Origin: Paraescarpia echinospica
Taxonomy: Eukaryota; Annelida; Polychaeta; Sabellida; Siboglinidae
Assembly (NCBI GenBank): GCA_020002185.1
Contig: CM034537.1
Span: forward strand, 6,018,465 to 6,082,464
Reading direction: 5' to 3'
DNA length: 64,000 nt
This document shows positions 50,262-60,949 of the stretch, piece by piece. Position 1 is the first letter of the stretch; each line of letters starts with the position of its first letter. The position numbers were made by a program, and so were the translations under genes. The notes under the pieces were generated by a model. The model saw nothing but the letters and a program-made list of their open reading frames with translations, was not told the origin of the DNA and ran no database searches.

Positions 50262-51190
50262 GTCTGCTGAAGGGATTTCATTTATGAATTTGGAAATTGT
50301 TTCTTGATTTTGTATATTTTAATATATTTAGGCGGTAGTTTTTTGTGGGGAACTGTGTTTTAGAAAGGTAAAGTATGGTTGATGGTCCGATAATTGTTTC
50401 TTTAGAATACCTGATTTTGGTGTTATTGTAGGATCGGTTAATCTACAAAACAAGTTATCTATTAGAGTTCCATTATTATTTGAAAATCTTGTGGGGAGTG
50501 TAATATGGGAGTAAAAGCTATAAGATATTAATAAATAAATAAAAACCTCTTTTTAATTTATTTTAAGAAGGTTAACATTGAAATCACCAGCAATAATTAT
50601 GTAAGATTTTGTTTTGTCAAAGGATGAGATAATTGGTGTGAATTCACCTTGAAACAGTACTGTTGATAATTTTCAATGAGGTCTCTTGGAGGTAGATAAA
50701 TATTTCCAATTATAATACCTTTTAAGAGTCCATCTTCAGTTATTTTGATAAATCATCCTTCCCAGTGTTGAAACTGATTTAGAGGCAGGATCACATTAAA
50801 GTTGAATTTGTTGTTTAAATAAATGACCATCCTGCCTTTATTGCTACCTGTTTTGCCTTGTGTGATGCAATGGTATCTCACAACTTGTAAGTGTGATAAA
50901 TCATCGTTATCGGAAAGCCAGCTTTTCTGAAAATATATTAAACTAAATTTAAATTTTATTTGGTTAAGTTTCTCTAAGAAAGCTTCAATTTAGCATTTAT
51001 AGGTTCTATTTTAGAACTTAGTATACTAAACTGTTCATTTTGTGTTTCTGCTAGTAGTTTAAAATTGTCAAGATCATAATATGTGGAATGATATATTGGT
51101 TGAAAGTCGTCATTAGCTGCCTCATTTAGCTGTAATACATTAAATAAAGAATTCACTTCCTTGAAAACATGAAAATGATTCATTAGCTAA
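50262..51190 (-). pseudogene. CR1-like LINE ORF2: start and endonuclease (minus strand)
   Basis: A frame beginning MNHFHVFKEVNSLFNVLQLN at 51183 carries STYYDLDNFKLL and INAKLKLS, equivalent to the SPYFDDDN leader of the 36-kb element. After shifts it continues with IGNIYLPPRDLIENYQQ (about 50700), an eroded metal-binding strand, LPTRFSNNNGTLIDNLFC (about 50470) and LSDHQPYF (about 50390). GTLIDN and SDHxPY are conserved endonuclease active-site neighbourhoods. Several stops interrupt it. ORF1 lies upstream at 52.0-52.9 kb on the same strand, in the usual order for this family. Confidence 0.85.
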
Positions 51191-52014
51191 TATCATTGAA
51201 ATTAATAATTATGATTGAAACGTGCAGTAACGCCCGACTGTCCACTCAACAAAAAGCCTTATTTTATCATAGCAATAGGAAGTTAGTAATCTCCATGCTG
51301 TGTAGCATGTCACCGTATCTGTCATCATACAAGAAATGGATGTCTGTGCAACAAAAGTAATAAATATATAAGAAATATATATATATAAAAAAACATAATG
51401 AACAAGACGTGTCGTGACCGGATATATCCGAACCGGCCTTCTAAACAGGGAGCCTTCCTTCTCTTCTAAAAACATTGAGAATAAAAATATGACAGAACAA
51501 GAACTGCCTGTACAGCAGTATCAGAGTAATACACATGAGTACTCATACACACATTATGATTTGTAATTAGCAAAAGCAAAATAAATACAAAAAAAGAAGA
51601 AAAATACATGCTACAAAATAATGCCAAAATATTGGGACAATTTTGATGCATATATAACCCGAGTACATTTTTGAAAATAAATAAAATACCACCAGTTTTA
51701 ATGACATAATCATACATTGAAGGAGAGCAGATCAATATAATTAACTGCCTGATATAATGTTGACTTAAGACAGTTTATCACATGAGTAAATATGTTGGTC
51801 AGACAAGTTAACCATTTCAAAAAAGATACAGAATTACAGCACATGTCATAACACTGAAAATTCAGTTATATGTAGTACACATAAACAGTGATACAAAAAT
51901 GCATTGCAAACCCACTTTTTATAAACAACATTTATGTGAACTAAAGTCATATTGGCTTTGCAAATATAATATACGTTTACAACTCAATGCAAAAATAACT
52001 TACTGTTTTAAATG
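51191..52014. other. Inter-ORF or unassigned AT-rich stretch
   Basis: No motif recognised in the 88- and 89-codon frames here. A TA run lies near 51377-51387. Position suggests the spacer between ORF1 and ORF2 of the minus-strand LINE, possibly with later insertions. Confidence 0.4.
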
Positions 52015-52893
52015 TCCATACTGAGTGAGTGCCCACAATGTTAATGATGCAGATTTCTAGTATTTGTGGAGATCAACCACTGCATTAACTTTGTGGAAGA
52101 CAGCATTTTTATCCTCGATCAGTGTAATTCCATTTTATTGTCCTTCGGTTGTCTTAGAATGATCACTGGAGACGTATCCAAGTTATGTGAGTGGCCACAG
52201 AGTTAATGATGCACATTATTCATATTTGTGGAGATCAGTCATGGCACTCATTTTGTGGACGACGTTGTTTTTGTCCTTGATTAGTGCATTTCCATTAAAT
52301 GTCCAGCATTCACTTATGTTGTTTTCTTTTTTCAGTTGTCTCGCTTGATAGACCATTTTTGAGCGCAGGGTTGTTATTAGTCCTCGTTAATGTAGATCTT
52401 TGATGTTTGCTTTGATTTTTCATCGTTCAGAGATTTCAGTGCAGTTCGTTGTTTGAAGACTACATCGTGCATTCTCTGGCTGCAGAAATGTATGATGACT
52501 TGTGGTCTAGCTTTGTTGTCTGAAGTTCGCCCAGTTCTGTGCTCTCTTTCTATGTTGCAGACATCAATGGGAGGAGAAATGTTCCTCCAGATCTTCCCCT
52601 TGATCACTTTTCAACTAGACCACTCACTCGTAGATTAGCGCTTTGATTATATTGTACATTTTGATCTATTTGTTATTCTCCAGGCTTTGAATCTTATTGT
52701 CCTTTTCCTCAAGCTGCGTTTGTAGTTTCTTTAATGTGGAGTGAAGTTCTTGGATTTGATCAGTTAAATCACCCGGAAACAGCACAGATTTCATCTTGTT
52801 TAAAACCGCCAAGTCATAGAAGAGATCTATTATCCTAAGTACCAGTTGATCATCAACACTGGGCCAGGAGCTTCTCTTTGTAGACTTAGGCAT
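52015..52893 (-). pseudogene. CR1-like LINE ORF1 (minus strand)
   Basis: It begins MPKSTKRSSWPSVDD at 52893, has a predicted coiled coil (ELHSTLKKLQTQLEEKDNKI), then a stop at 52666. A further stretch in other frames carries RPQVIIHFCSQRMHDVVFKQ and KIYINED, followed by CWTFNGNALIKDKNNVVHKM. This order (basic start, coiled coil, RNA-recognition-like domain, CWTFNGK-type ending) is that of LINE ORF1 proteins that coat the element RNA. The N-terminus aligns with the copy at 60.2-60.9 kb. It is non-functional because of stops and frameshifts. Confidence 0.75.
52021..52304 (-). repeat. Tandem duplication of the ORF1 C-terminal segment
   Basis: About 123 bp at 52181-52304, encoding NGNALIKDKNNVVHKMSAM on the minus strand, is repeated in diverged form at 52021-52143 (NGITLIEDKNAVFHKVNAV). 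Spacing is about 160 bp. Both copies kept the reading frame, which suggests the duplication arose while the ORF was still coding. Confidence 0.7.
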
Positions 52894-54402
52894 GTCTGTT
52901 GTCCAGTATTATGTAAGACAGACAGGGTATTGCATAAGATATGGAGGGCTGCCAGTCATTGATGTGCATTGAGTCAGCAAAGCGTATAAAAAAACAATGC
53001 GTTTGCCAATTTTCAATTCAAGTCCACTCACTTTCAAGAGCTTGTTACTTGTACACAAGCATCGTGGTTCAACTTGCAAGGCAGTAAGTCGATTCATTGT
53101 TTCCTGACCTGGACATGTTTTTAAAGGTTTATTAAATTACTAACTTAATTCTGTTTTTGATCAATTATGGAACTTTTGCGCTGCAAATCATATAAATGTC
53201 ATTTATTGACTGAAAAAAGATTGTAACTATCACAAAATTGTAACACTACGTGTTTATTCTAAAAATAACTTGACACATTCATCCTCCTTGATGACTCGTT
53301 TGGCACCTTTGAAATTTCATTGGCGATTTATGACAAAAATATATTGTTATTAATAAAATATATTCAAAATTGCACAGCCTGCCAAGCTTTTCAAGTAAAT
53401 AACTAAGTTATATTAATAGTAATTGGATTTTATTAATAAAAATAGGTGTAAATTAGGTTTAATAAGCAAAAATATGTAACAAATCTCAACAGACAGCACA
53501 TCAGTCCCACTTTGTCTGAAAACGCACCCCCAAAACAAAACCTCGCTACTGATTTGCTGGTGATACTAATGTGGTGTTTGAATTTAAGATGAAACCACAC
53601 GGTCCACCAACTTCACACCCACATTATTCCAGATAAAAACCTAAGCCTCTGTAATTATGGACCCCCAAAAGGGCATGTGGTGCCCTCTGCATTGTGAAAC
53701 AACCCCACACAAACATTGTGGGGCCCCCTAGAGTCGGTATTGGAAAAACACAATACTATTTTTTATAACTTTCATAAAAGTCAATTATACATGTCAGGAA
53801 ATTATAAAATGTAAGGCTGTGACAGAGTCTCAACATCAGAGTATCATCTTAATTATTCATAAGTCTTTATTGTGTTCAATTATTCATGAACATATGTAGA
53901 ATATCTTTGTATATATTTGTCTTAATCATCAAATTGTATTGTACTGAATTATTAGTCAAAAAGTGCAATACTTTGTATTTAGTACAGTCTTAAAATAATG
54001 TTGTGACATTATTTCCTGATTTTTTCCAAGCCAACACTGTGGCTTTAATTCTGCCCACCAACATCTACAATGTTTCCCACTAGGTGTGTATGTTGATATA
54101 GTTGACCAGTGGACAAGGTTCAACTCGAACAAACAAAAGTATATGTATGAAGACAATTTGTGTTAAGTTTCCCGGTTGCTGAAATTTTAGTCATACACAC
54201 TGTAATTCACAACTTTCATACATAATAATGGACAACTATGGAATATTCTGTACTGAATATTTGAAGTATATTTGATTTTGCATTATTGAATTGAGTCTTC
54301 CTTGGTTCAGGAAGAGAATCTCGAAAGTAACTATAACGGGACTAGTTTCAATGCTTAAGTAATTGCTCCCCTAACCTGTAGACATAACGGGAAGTCGCTA
54401 TA
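52894..54402. other. Unassigned stretch
   Basis: The part next to 52893 may be the LINE 5' untranslated region. The remainder shows no coding similarity, no long repeats and no RNA gene that I can recognise. Confidence 0.4.
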
Positions 54403-54600
54403 GCAGGCCTAAACCCAATCGAACACCATCTAGACATCTTTGGGAAGCATTCAGCCACACAGCAATTAATGTGCTAAGACCATTCATACACAAATATCCA
54501 CCACAGTCTATATTCATACCGCTGAGTGAACTGGAACAATATAGAGTGAACGAAGGTTCAAAACGGCAGCAACAGTATTTAAACACAGGTTCTCTCAGGT
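54403..54600 (+). pseudogene. Possible Tc1/mariner transposase C-terminal fragment
   Basis: Plus-strand translation reads AGLNPIEHHLDIFGKH, close to the DLNPIEHLWD signature next to the third catalytic acidic residue of Tc1/mariner DDE transposases. Downstream, after a shift, a segment containing PLSELEQYRVNEG could be the eroded C-terminal helix region. Stops follow within 20 codons. No inverted repeats were located around it. Confidence 0.4.
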
Positions 54601-56297
54601 GAGAGTCTGATGCTCCAGTGAATGAGTCGTCACATTCAGGGTCAGTGACGGTTAGAATTATTTAGGTTTAGTGTTTCAATGAATATGCAGTTGACCAACC
54701 TCCTAGTCAACTTGTCACATGGTGTAGCCAGGAATTGTTTATTTAATTTGCACAGTGCATAAATTAAAAAACTTATAATTTGCAAGGTGCATAGCTAGCC
54801 TCACTTGGCAAACTTCCTAATAATAATTATGACCCCTGGCTTAAGAGGGTTATTCTGGGTAACAAAATTGAAAATGTCAAGGTTTCTTTAATGCATGTTT
54901 CCTTAGTTTGATGTTTTGAAGTACCCGTACTGTTTTGAAATTAATCTGTGTCATAGGGTGAGGTATATGTGAATAGTTTTTGTTATGCTATAAGTGCCAT
55001 TGACTAGATTTATTCTGAAGAAAACTCTTTTCATTGTGTACGCATTGCTTATTTGGTTGTTGGAAAGAAAATAGTAGGTAAAATGTAATGTTCAGCCAAA
55101 AATTAACAGGAAAACAAGAGTTAAGAGACAAAAAGTACCAGATTATATATATTATTACTATTATTTTTTATAGATTATAAATTGCTTTACTTTTGTGTTA
55201 AAATATTTTGTGTTTGGAAGGTACATGTGCCAAATCAACATATTTTCAGGAAGTTTGAATAATTGCTGTCTCATGTTGGAATTTTTTAGATATACAAAAA
55301 ACAATTAAAGTTGAATTATTATGATATTAGAGCAAAATAAAAGTAGATACCTATAAAACAAAGATTATTGCTAGTATCCCTGACAATAGATGGTAGCAAT
55401 TTGGACATTGTATCATAATACCTATAGGGATAACAATGAAATACAGCCTGCTGAAATCAGTGTCGGAATTAACAAAATGTTTTCAATTTTTTTATAAATT
55501 CTCCCTTTCATATCTTTTGCATAGACAACCTATACCAATATGTCTACATATTTAGTTAATTTCAGACACGTGTGACTTGTAACCTTCTCAGTACATAGGC
55601 ACTTGAAAATAGGTAAACAATAATGTCTGTGGTTTTGGGTGTTTACCCTATATTCACATTCAAGGGAATTACAGAAACAATTTACTTGTCTTTTTTTGCA
55701 GATGTGCTCAACTATAGCCACTTAACCATTTGGTATAATTTAAGTCAATTTTGAGACAATAACTATTTGACTATTGGTTGATTTGACGTGAAATGACCCA
55801 TAAGCGCTCAGTATGCATTGTTTGATAACAATTAGAAAGGAGCACATTGTTAAGAACTGAGAAAGAATGGAATTCTGAAAGATGTGAATCCTGGTGAAAG
55901 TAGAAAAACTTGTGCTGAGAAAGTGACAATTTAGAAAGTTGAAATTTTGATAATATATATATATATATTAAAATGTGTTGTTTTCCTAGTGTTATTTTGT
56001 ATTTATAAATTTATTTTTTGGCCAAGTAAGTTACTTTCTTTCCATTACTTTCCTCATTGTTACTTTTTCCTAGCAAGAACTGTTACTTTTTATCCATTAC
56101 TTTTTCATGTCATTTTTGTCTTTTCAATTACTGTGTATTTAGCACATATTATAAAACTGATTAGGAAGCATTTGATAGCTTGTTGACATCTGAACAGAAT
56201 TATATATATACTTACGAATCTGTGACTGTGTGTACTAGCAGGCCTTGACATTAAGGTTTTGTATGCACTGGCCTCGGGGGCCGGTTGATCTGATAAG
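54601..56297. other. Unassigned AT-rich stretch
   Basis: No recognisable gene. It includes a TA repeat at about 55953-55969 and runs up to the 3' end of the RTE element. Confidence 0.4.
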
Positions 56298-57055
56298 TTA
56301 CTGGTCAACTTGACGTAACCCTTTTCACTCTCTGGTGGAGAATAGGCCATCAACAACACTTTTCCACTAGACATGGTTTTGGGCAGTCATTTCCAGTTCT
56401 TTCCAATTCCATCCTGCTTTTATGATGTCTGCTTCTACCTCCCTGCACCAAGTGTTTCTTGGGATATTGAGATTTCTCTGGACTTCGATATATTGTTTAG
56501 TACAATGTAAGCTGCCCTTGCTTTTCCAGTTCTAGCTCTTACATCACTATCTGTTCCTCCATTTGTGTCCACTACACTTCCTAGATACGAGAATGACTAC
56601 TTCGTCTAGAGCTTCTCCCTGTAGTACAATTGGGCTGTTGTTCTTGCCATTGATTCTCATGATCTTGGTTTTACCATTGTTCACTTTTAGTCCTAAGGTG
56701 GCTGCAGTTGTTTCTATTAATGATGTTTTTTCTTGCATTCGGTTTTGTGAAATCATCTAGTTTTCCCCATACAGTCCACTGTATGCCATTTTGACTTCCT
56801 AGTGTAGCTGTTCTCATGGTCCAGTCAATAGCCATCAGAAATATAAATGGTGATAGGATGCATCCCTGTCTCACACCTGTCTTTATATCGAACTTGTCTG
56901 TGGTACTCCCTTCATGCAGGACTCTGCAGGTCATTCCCTTGTATGTGCTTTTGATTATGGAGATGAACTTCTCTGGAATTCCGTAATGTCTCATCAACTT
57001 CCACATGGTGTCACCGTCTAGTCTGTCGAAAACTTTTTTAAAGTCTATAAAATTT
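56298..57055 (-). pseudogene. RTE-type LINE: RT palm to C-terminus (minus strand)
   Basis: From 57055 down: YINFIDFKKVFDRLDGDTMW, LMRHYGIPEKFISIIKSTYK, GVRQGCILSPFIFLMAIDW, NGIQWTVWGKLDD. The next residues should include the catalytic FADD but are deleted; the text resumes at NRMQEKTSLIETTAATLGL. GSVVDTNGGTDSDVRARTGK follows, then a second deletion joins SREIS directly to RNTWCREVEADIIKAG. It ends SVVDGLFSTRE with a stop at about 56298. These motifs identify the RTE clade, whose protein has an endonuclease, an RT and a short tail. Loss of FADD makes it catalytically dead. Confidence 0.9.
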
Positions 57056-59163
57056 ATATATAATAATAATAATAAGATAACTTCTATTGCGCCGGAAACC
57101 AAGCTCAGAGGCGCATCAAAACAAAATGGTTGGTCAATCTCAAAATCCATAAGTAGTTTTCCAGTTGTCAACAGATGGGTCAAGGCACTAGGGAGCTACG
57201 GTGGGTAAGCAAGGTTGTAAAGATACGTTTTTAAATGACAACAGAATTTTGTAATATTTTCAACTGATCTAACACTAAGAGGAAGCATATTCCAAAGAGT
57301 TGGTGCAGCAACAAAAAAAGCCCTAGTTCCAATGTTAGTGTTGACTCTAGGAACAAAAAGTAGGTCAGAACTAGATGATCGAAGCTGGATAGGTTTTCTT
57401 ACAGGAGTAAGCAATAAATGCAAATAAGAGGGTTGCTTATTGGACAGTGCCTGGTATGTAATGGTACAGATCTTAAATATTATACGATAGCATACAGGAA
57501 GCCAATGCAAAGACTTCAAAAGTGGTACAGAGCGAGAAAAATGAGGAGATCTTGTAACTACTCTTGCTAGACAATTTTGGACACGCTGAAGTTTTGTGAT
57601 ATCCTTGCTAGCGATATTATAAAGGAGGGAATTGCAATAGTCAAGTCTGCTGCTAACAAGCGCTGTTGCAATAGTCTTAGCAACAGAAAATGACATATAC
57701 CGACGAATACAGCGAAGATCACGAATATGACAAAAACAGCAGCGACATGTTTGAGATATGTGTTGTCGGAAATTGAAGTTACTATCAAAGATCACTCCTA
57801 GATTCCGAACCGAGGTTGCTGGCGTGATATACTGATTCAAAATACGCGTAGGAAAAAAACCATCCAGTTTACAACGCTGCATTGGAGTACCAATAATGAT
57901 CAATTCAGTTTTATTTGCATTTAATTTCAACTTGCTGTCAGTCATCCAGTGGAAGATATCTTGAAGGCAATCACTAAGTTGGTTAAGGGAGCGATTTGTA
58001 TCCGGGGTAGCCAACGAAATGTGGATCTGAGTATCATCAGCATAAAGATGATGATCTAAGTTATGTCTTTGTATAACACAGCTTAGTGGCGTGGTGTAAA
58101 GAGTAAAAAGCAAAGGCCCAAGAACAGAACCCTGGGGAACACCAAATAAAGCCGGCAGTGCAGCTGAAAAGTTTGGTATCTATCAGTTAGATATGAAGAA
58201 AACCAGCTTAGAGCTGTGCCAGATATGCTGTACCACTTTAATAAGCGTTCAATGAGAATGCTGTGATCAGTCGTGTCAAACGCGGCAGAGAGATCTAGTA
58301 AGGTAAGTGCAGTCACTTTACCATTATTAATGTTCAAGTTAATGTCATTATGAACCTTTAAGAGGGCAGTCTCTGTTGAATGAAACTGCCTATATGCTGA
58401 TTGTGACACATTAGTTAAGACATTTGTGCTAATGTGAGACCTTAGACGACTTGCTACAACTTTTTCTAGTATTTTGGAAATGAAGCTGAGATTAGATATA
58501 GGTCTATAACTGTTTAGGTCTTGTTTAGGCAGAGATGACTTCTTAAGAAGTGGTGTGACATGGGCATATTTAAAATCATCAGGAAAACAGCCAGAGCAAA
58601 GTGATGCATTTATAATATTTGTTATAGGTCCAATTAGTGTATTGAGACATGCTTTTAGCAGTATTGTTGGAAATGGATCAAGTGCACAAGATTTATTTGG
58701 GGAGGACATAATTATTTTCCTAACTTCATCAACTGTTGCAGGTTCAAATGATACAAGTTGAGAATTTACTTGTGGAAAGTCCACACTGACATTACTTATA
58801 TTATGATGTGGGAAAGCAGAACGAATAATACTGATTTTATTCTTGAAGTGATTAGAGAACGAATCACATAGAGACTTAATTGACACATGATCAGGTAGCG
58901 ATGGAGTAGGCCGTCTGTGTAGAATGTTATTGATGCAGTTCCATAACTGATGCGGATTATCAGACTTATTTATGACCATATTTGTAAAATAATCTGATTT
59001 AGCTTTAGCCATTTGTCTGTTACAGAGGTGACATTGCTTAGAATAGCGCGATCTATCTAATGACGAGCGTGATTTGCGCCATACGCGCTCTAAATAACGA
59101 CGATGCCTTTTAGATAGTATAATTTCGGAAGTCATCCATGGAACCGGTGGCCTTTCTTTTTTA
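57056..59163 (-). mobile_element. 5'-truncated L2-like LINE inserted in the RTE element
   Basis: Both flanks are RTE coding sequence: IEWNSL at 59164-59180 and INFID at about 57050. The insertion begins in the linker upstream of the RT, so the endonuclease half is missing, as expected from incomplete target-primed reverse transcription. Its 3' end has a GCGCC-containing segment (GATGCGCCTCTGAGC near 57100) and a short TTA repeat tail (57060-57075), typical of L2-like elements. A target duplication is not clear. Confidence 0.85.
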
Positions 59164-59168
59164 TGCAA
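57196..59168 (-). pseudogene. L2-like LINE reverse transcriptase, one frameshift
   Basis: Two overlapping frames make one RT. The first (59168-58083, 361 codons) has PPVPWMTSEIILSKRHRRYL, DLNSYRPISNLSFISKILEK, QFHSTETALLKVHNDI and ALTLLDLSAAFDTTDHSILI, and leaves frame just after QTFQL. The second (58113-57196, 305 codons) carries the catalytic [13 protein letters not shown], then [51 protein letters not shown] and [17 protein letters not shown], ending with a normal stop. [13 protein letters not shown] is readable just upstream of the second frame. Only one frameshift and few other defects make this the youngest coding remnant here. The first ATG lies in or near the flanking RTE sequence and is not a real start. 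Confidence 0.9.
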
Positions 59169-59280
59169 GTGAGTTCCATTCTATAGACTGCTCATTTATG
59201 ATGCGGAAGGTTGTTATTATCTGGTCAATGCATGATCTTTCCTGTCAGAAGTCTGCCTGGTGGTCCCTCAGATTTGAGTC
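59164..59280 (-). pseudogene. RTE-type LINE: RT segment between two insertions
   Basis: Reads DSNLRDHQADF, a stop, then QERSCIDQIITTFRIINEQS and IEWNSL. It is the block that normally precedes INFIDFEKAFD in RTE reverse transcriptases, so it joins directly to 57055 once the L2-like insertion is removed. Short but highly diagnostic. Confidence 0.85.
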
Positions 59281-59286
59281 AACTTG

Positions 59287-59580
59287 TTGGCATTACCATT
59301 TTCAAGAATAGTAAACATTAATATATTTACTTGTAGCTGTACTTTTGTTAGTGTTTCCATTGGTTAGACTTAACATACATAGTTTAGTATATCAATACCA
59401 GTAGCAAATGGCAGCTGTGTATTGTCTATGAGTCACTATGGTCACTGCGATGAATCACACAAAGTCGTTGCTACGAACAAAAGCAACGTTTGACAATTTG
59501 TACAAGTGCCGTCCCAGTCAATACCTGTTCAAATCGACGTCAGTGCGGAATTCCTTTATAACACCATTCAGGGACTTTAC
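59287..59580. repeat. ~295-bp direct repeat, copy 1
   Basis: About 85-90% similar to 59943-60240 by eye (offset 656 bp). Shared words include ACAAAAGCAACGTTTGACAA and TTTGTACAAGTGCC. The right end of each copy corresponds to the C-terminal end of an ORF1, so the ORF1 3' end and following untranslated sequence were duplicated. Confidence 0.85.
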
Positions 59581-59942
59581 GACCACTTTGCCGTTCCTTT
59601 AAAAGTCCAGCTAAAGGTTACGTGTAATACAGTGTACAGATGTTAGTTTGTAGAATACAGTGTAGAATACAGTGTAGCGATGGTTAGTCTGTAGATTTCT
59701 ACTCCTCATATGCAATAGAGCGTTAACATCACGCACGGCTAACAAGCAGCAATAATAACAATAATCATTATTACACATATCTGCATATAAATATTGCTTA
59801 CTATCAACATTTCCATTGATGATGCTTATATAGGCCTACAAAACCCAAATGTTATATAATAAACATAAGTTTCATTATGTCGATGTTCATTCGTAAAATA
59901 ACCCAACACAAATTTCAGACGCTCATGTGTAATAGAACACAT
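59581..59942. other. Sequence between the two direct repeats
   Basis: Contains a small tandem repeat near 59645-59675 (units of AGAATACAGTGT) and otherwise nothing recognisable. Confidence 0.5.
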
Positions 59943-60240
59943 TTGGCATTACCATTTTCAAGAATAGTAAACATAAATATATTTACTGGTAGCTGTACTT
60001 TTGTTAACGTTTCCATTGATTGGACTTAACATACATATTTTTGTATACCAGTAGCAAGTGGCAGCTGTGTATCGTTGGTGAGTCACTAGTCACTGCGATG
60101 AGCCACACATGAGTCACACAAAGTCATTGCTGCGAACAAAAGCAACGTTTGACAATTTGTACAAGTGCCATCCCAGTCAATACCCATTCAAATCGGCGTC
60201 AGTGCAGATTTCTTTTATAACATCGTTCAGGGACTTTGCG
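59943..60240. repeat. ~295-bp direct repeat, copy 2
   Basis: Partner of 59287-59580. It abuts and slightly overlaps the 3' end of the ORF1 pseudogene. Confidence 0.85.
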
Positions 60241-60889
60241 GTTGAAAGTCCAACAATCGTTTATTTGCTTAGATTTTTTCATCTGTTGGGTCTTCTTTGC
60301 CAACGCTGCTCGTCGACGTGTTAAATTGACGTACATTGTCAGTCCATCGCCGCTTTCCCGCAGGCGATGTCTCGCACGAATGACCACATCGCACACGTGG
60401 GGAGTAGCAAATTTTATGATCACTGGTGGAAGTTGCGCGTCCGCACCTGGCTGTCGCCATCCAAGATGATGGCTGGTCACTACATCCGCGCTCACAATGG
60501 GAGGTGTGACTCCCATTGTTTTGTTGACAATAAACAGCAACTTGCCTGTGGTATCTTTCCCCTTGTCCGACTCGGGAATTCCGAAGAATCGTAGGTTTGA
60601 TCTACGGGAATAGTGCTCCAATTAATCTAGATCAACCTCCATCGAGACAGTCTTGCATCTAGAGTAGCAACATGTTTATCCTTCTTGTCCAACCGCTCAT
60701 TCAACTGAGTAACAGTTGCGGACAATGCATCTAACTTGTCAGTCAGACCCTTCGGCTAGAGCACGCTACATAGCTTATTAATGACTGCCACATTGCCTAA
60801 AAGATCCAAGAACTGTAGTAGCATAGCGTCTGTCTCCGATGTCACTTCGGTAACATCCGAGGCACTACCTCCTCTTCGTTTTGTCGGCA
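60199..60889 (-). pseudogene. CR1-type LINE ORF1 inserted in the RTE element
   Basis: Starts MHYADKTKRRGSASDV near 60889. A predicted coiled coil (LTDKLDALSATVTQLNERLD) follows, then, in another frame, a 140-codon stretch (60621-60199) with EHYSRRSNLRFFGIPESDKG, HHLGWRQPGADAQ, VIIKFATPHVCDVVIRA, LTRRRAALAKK and CWTFNRKV. The SRRSNLRFFGIPE and CWTFNGK-like blocks belong to the RNA-recognition and C-terminal parts of LINE ORF1 proteins. Its N-terminus aligns with the ORF1 at 52.9 kb (shared LxVLNKMxSVL-type and LTDKL/LTDQI words). At least two frameshifts. It lies between two RTE segments, so it arrived by insertion independent of the L2-like one. Confidence 0.8.
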
Positions 60890-60949
60890 TAATGCATTCC
60901 AAAACTGTGTCCAAACAATAAATCACTTACGTCTGAATCCTCTATCTCG

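Noticed and set aside
56105..56374. 89-codon minus-strand frame as a gene
   Set aside because: It is an off-frame reading of the RTE C-terminus; the correct frame gives the RTE tail SVVDGLFSTRE.
57196..59168. Host gene with two exons
   Set aside because: Motifs ([19 protein letters not shown]) are those of a LINE reverse transcriptase. The two frames overlap and are explained by a single frameshift.
57196..60889. The ORF1 at 60.2-60.9 kb and the RT at 57.2-59.2 kb as one full-length LINE
   Set aside because: A diagnostic RTE segment (59164-59280) lies between them and joins to RTE sequence at 57055, so they are separate insertions.
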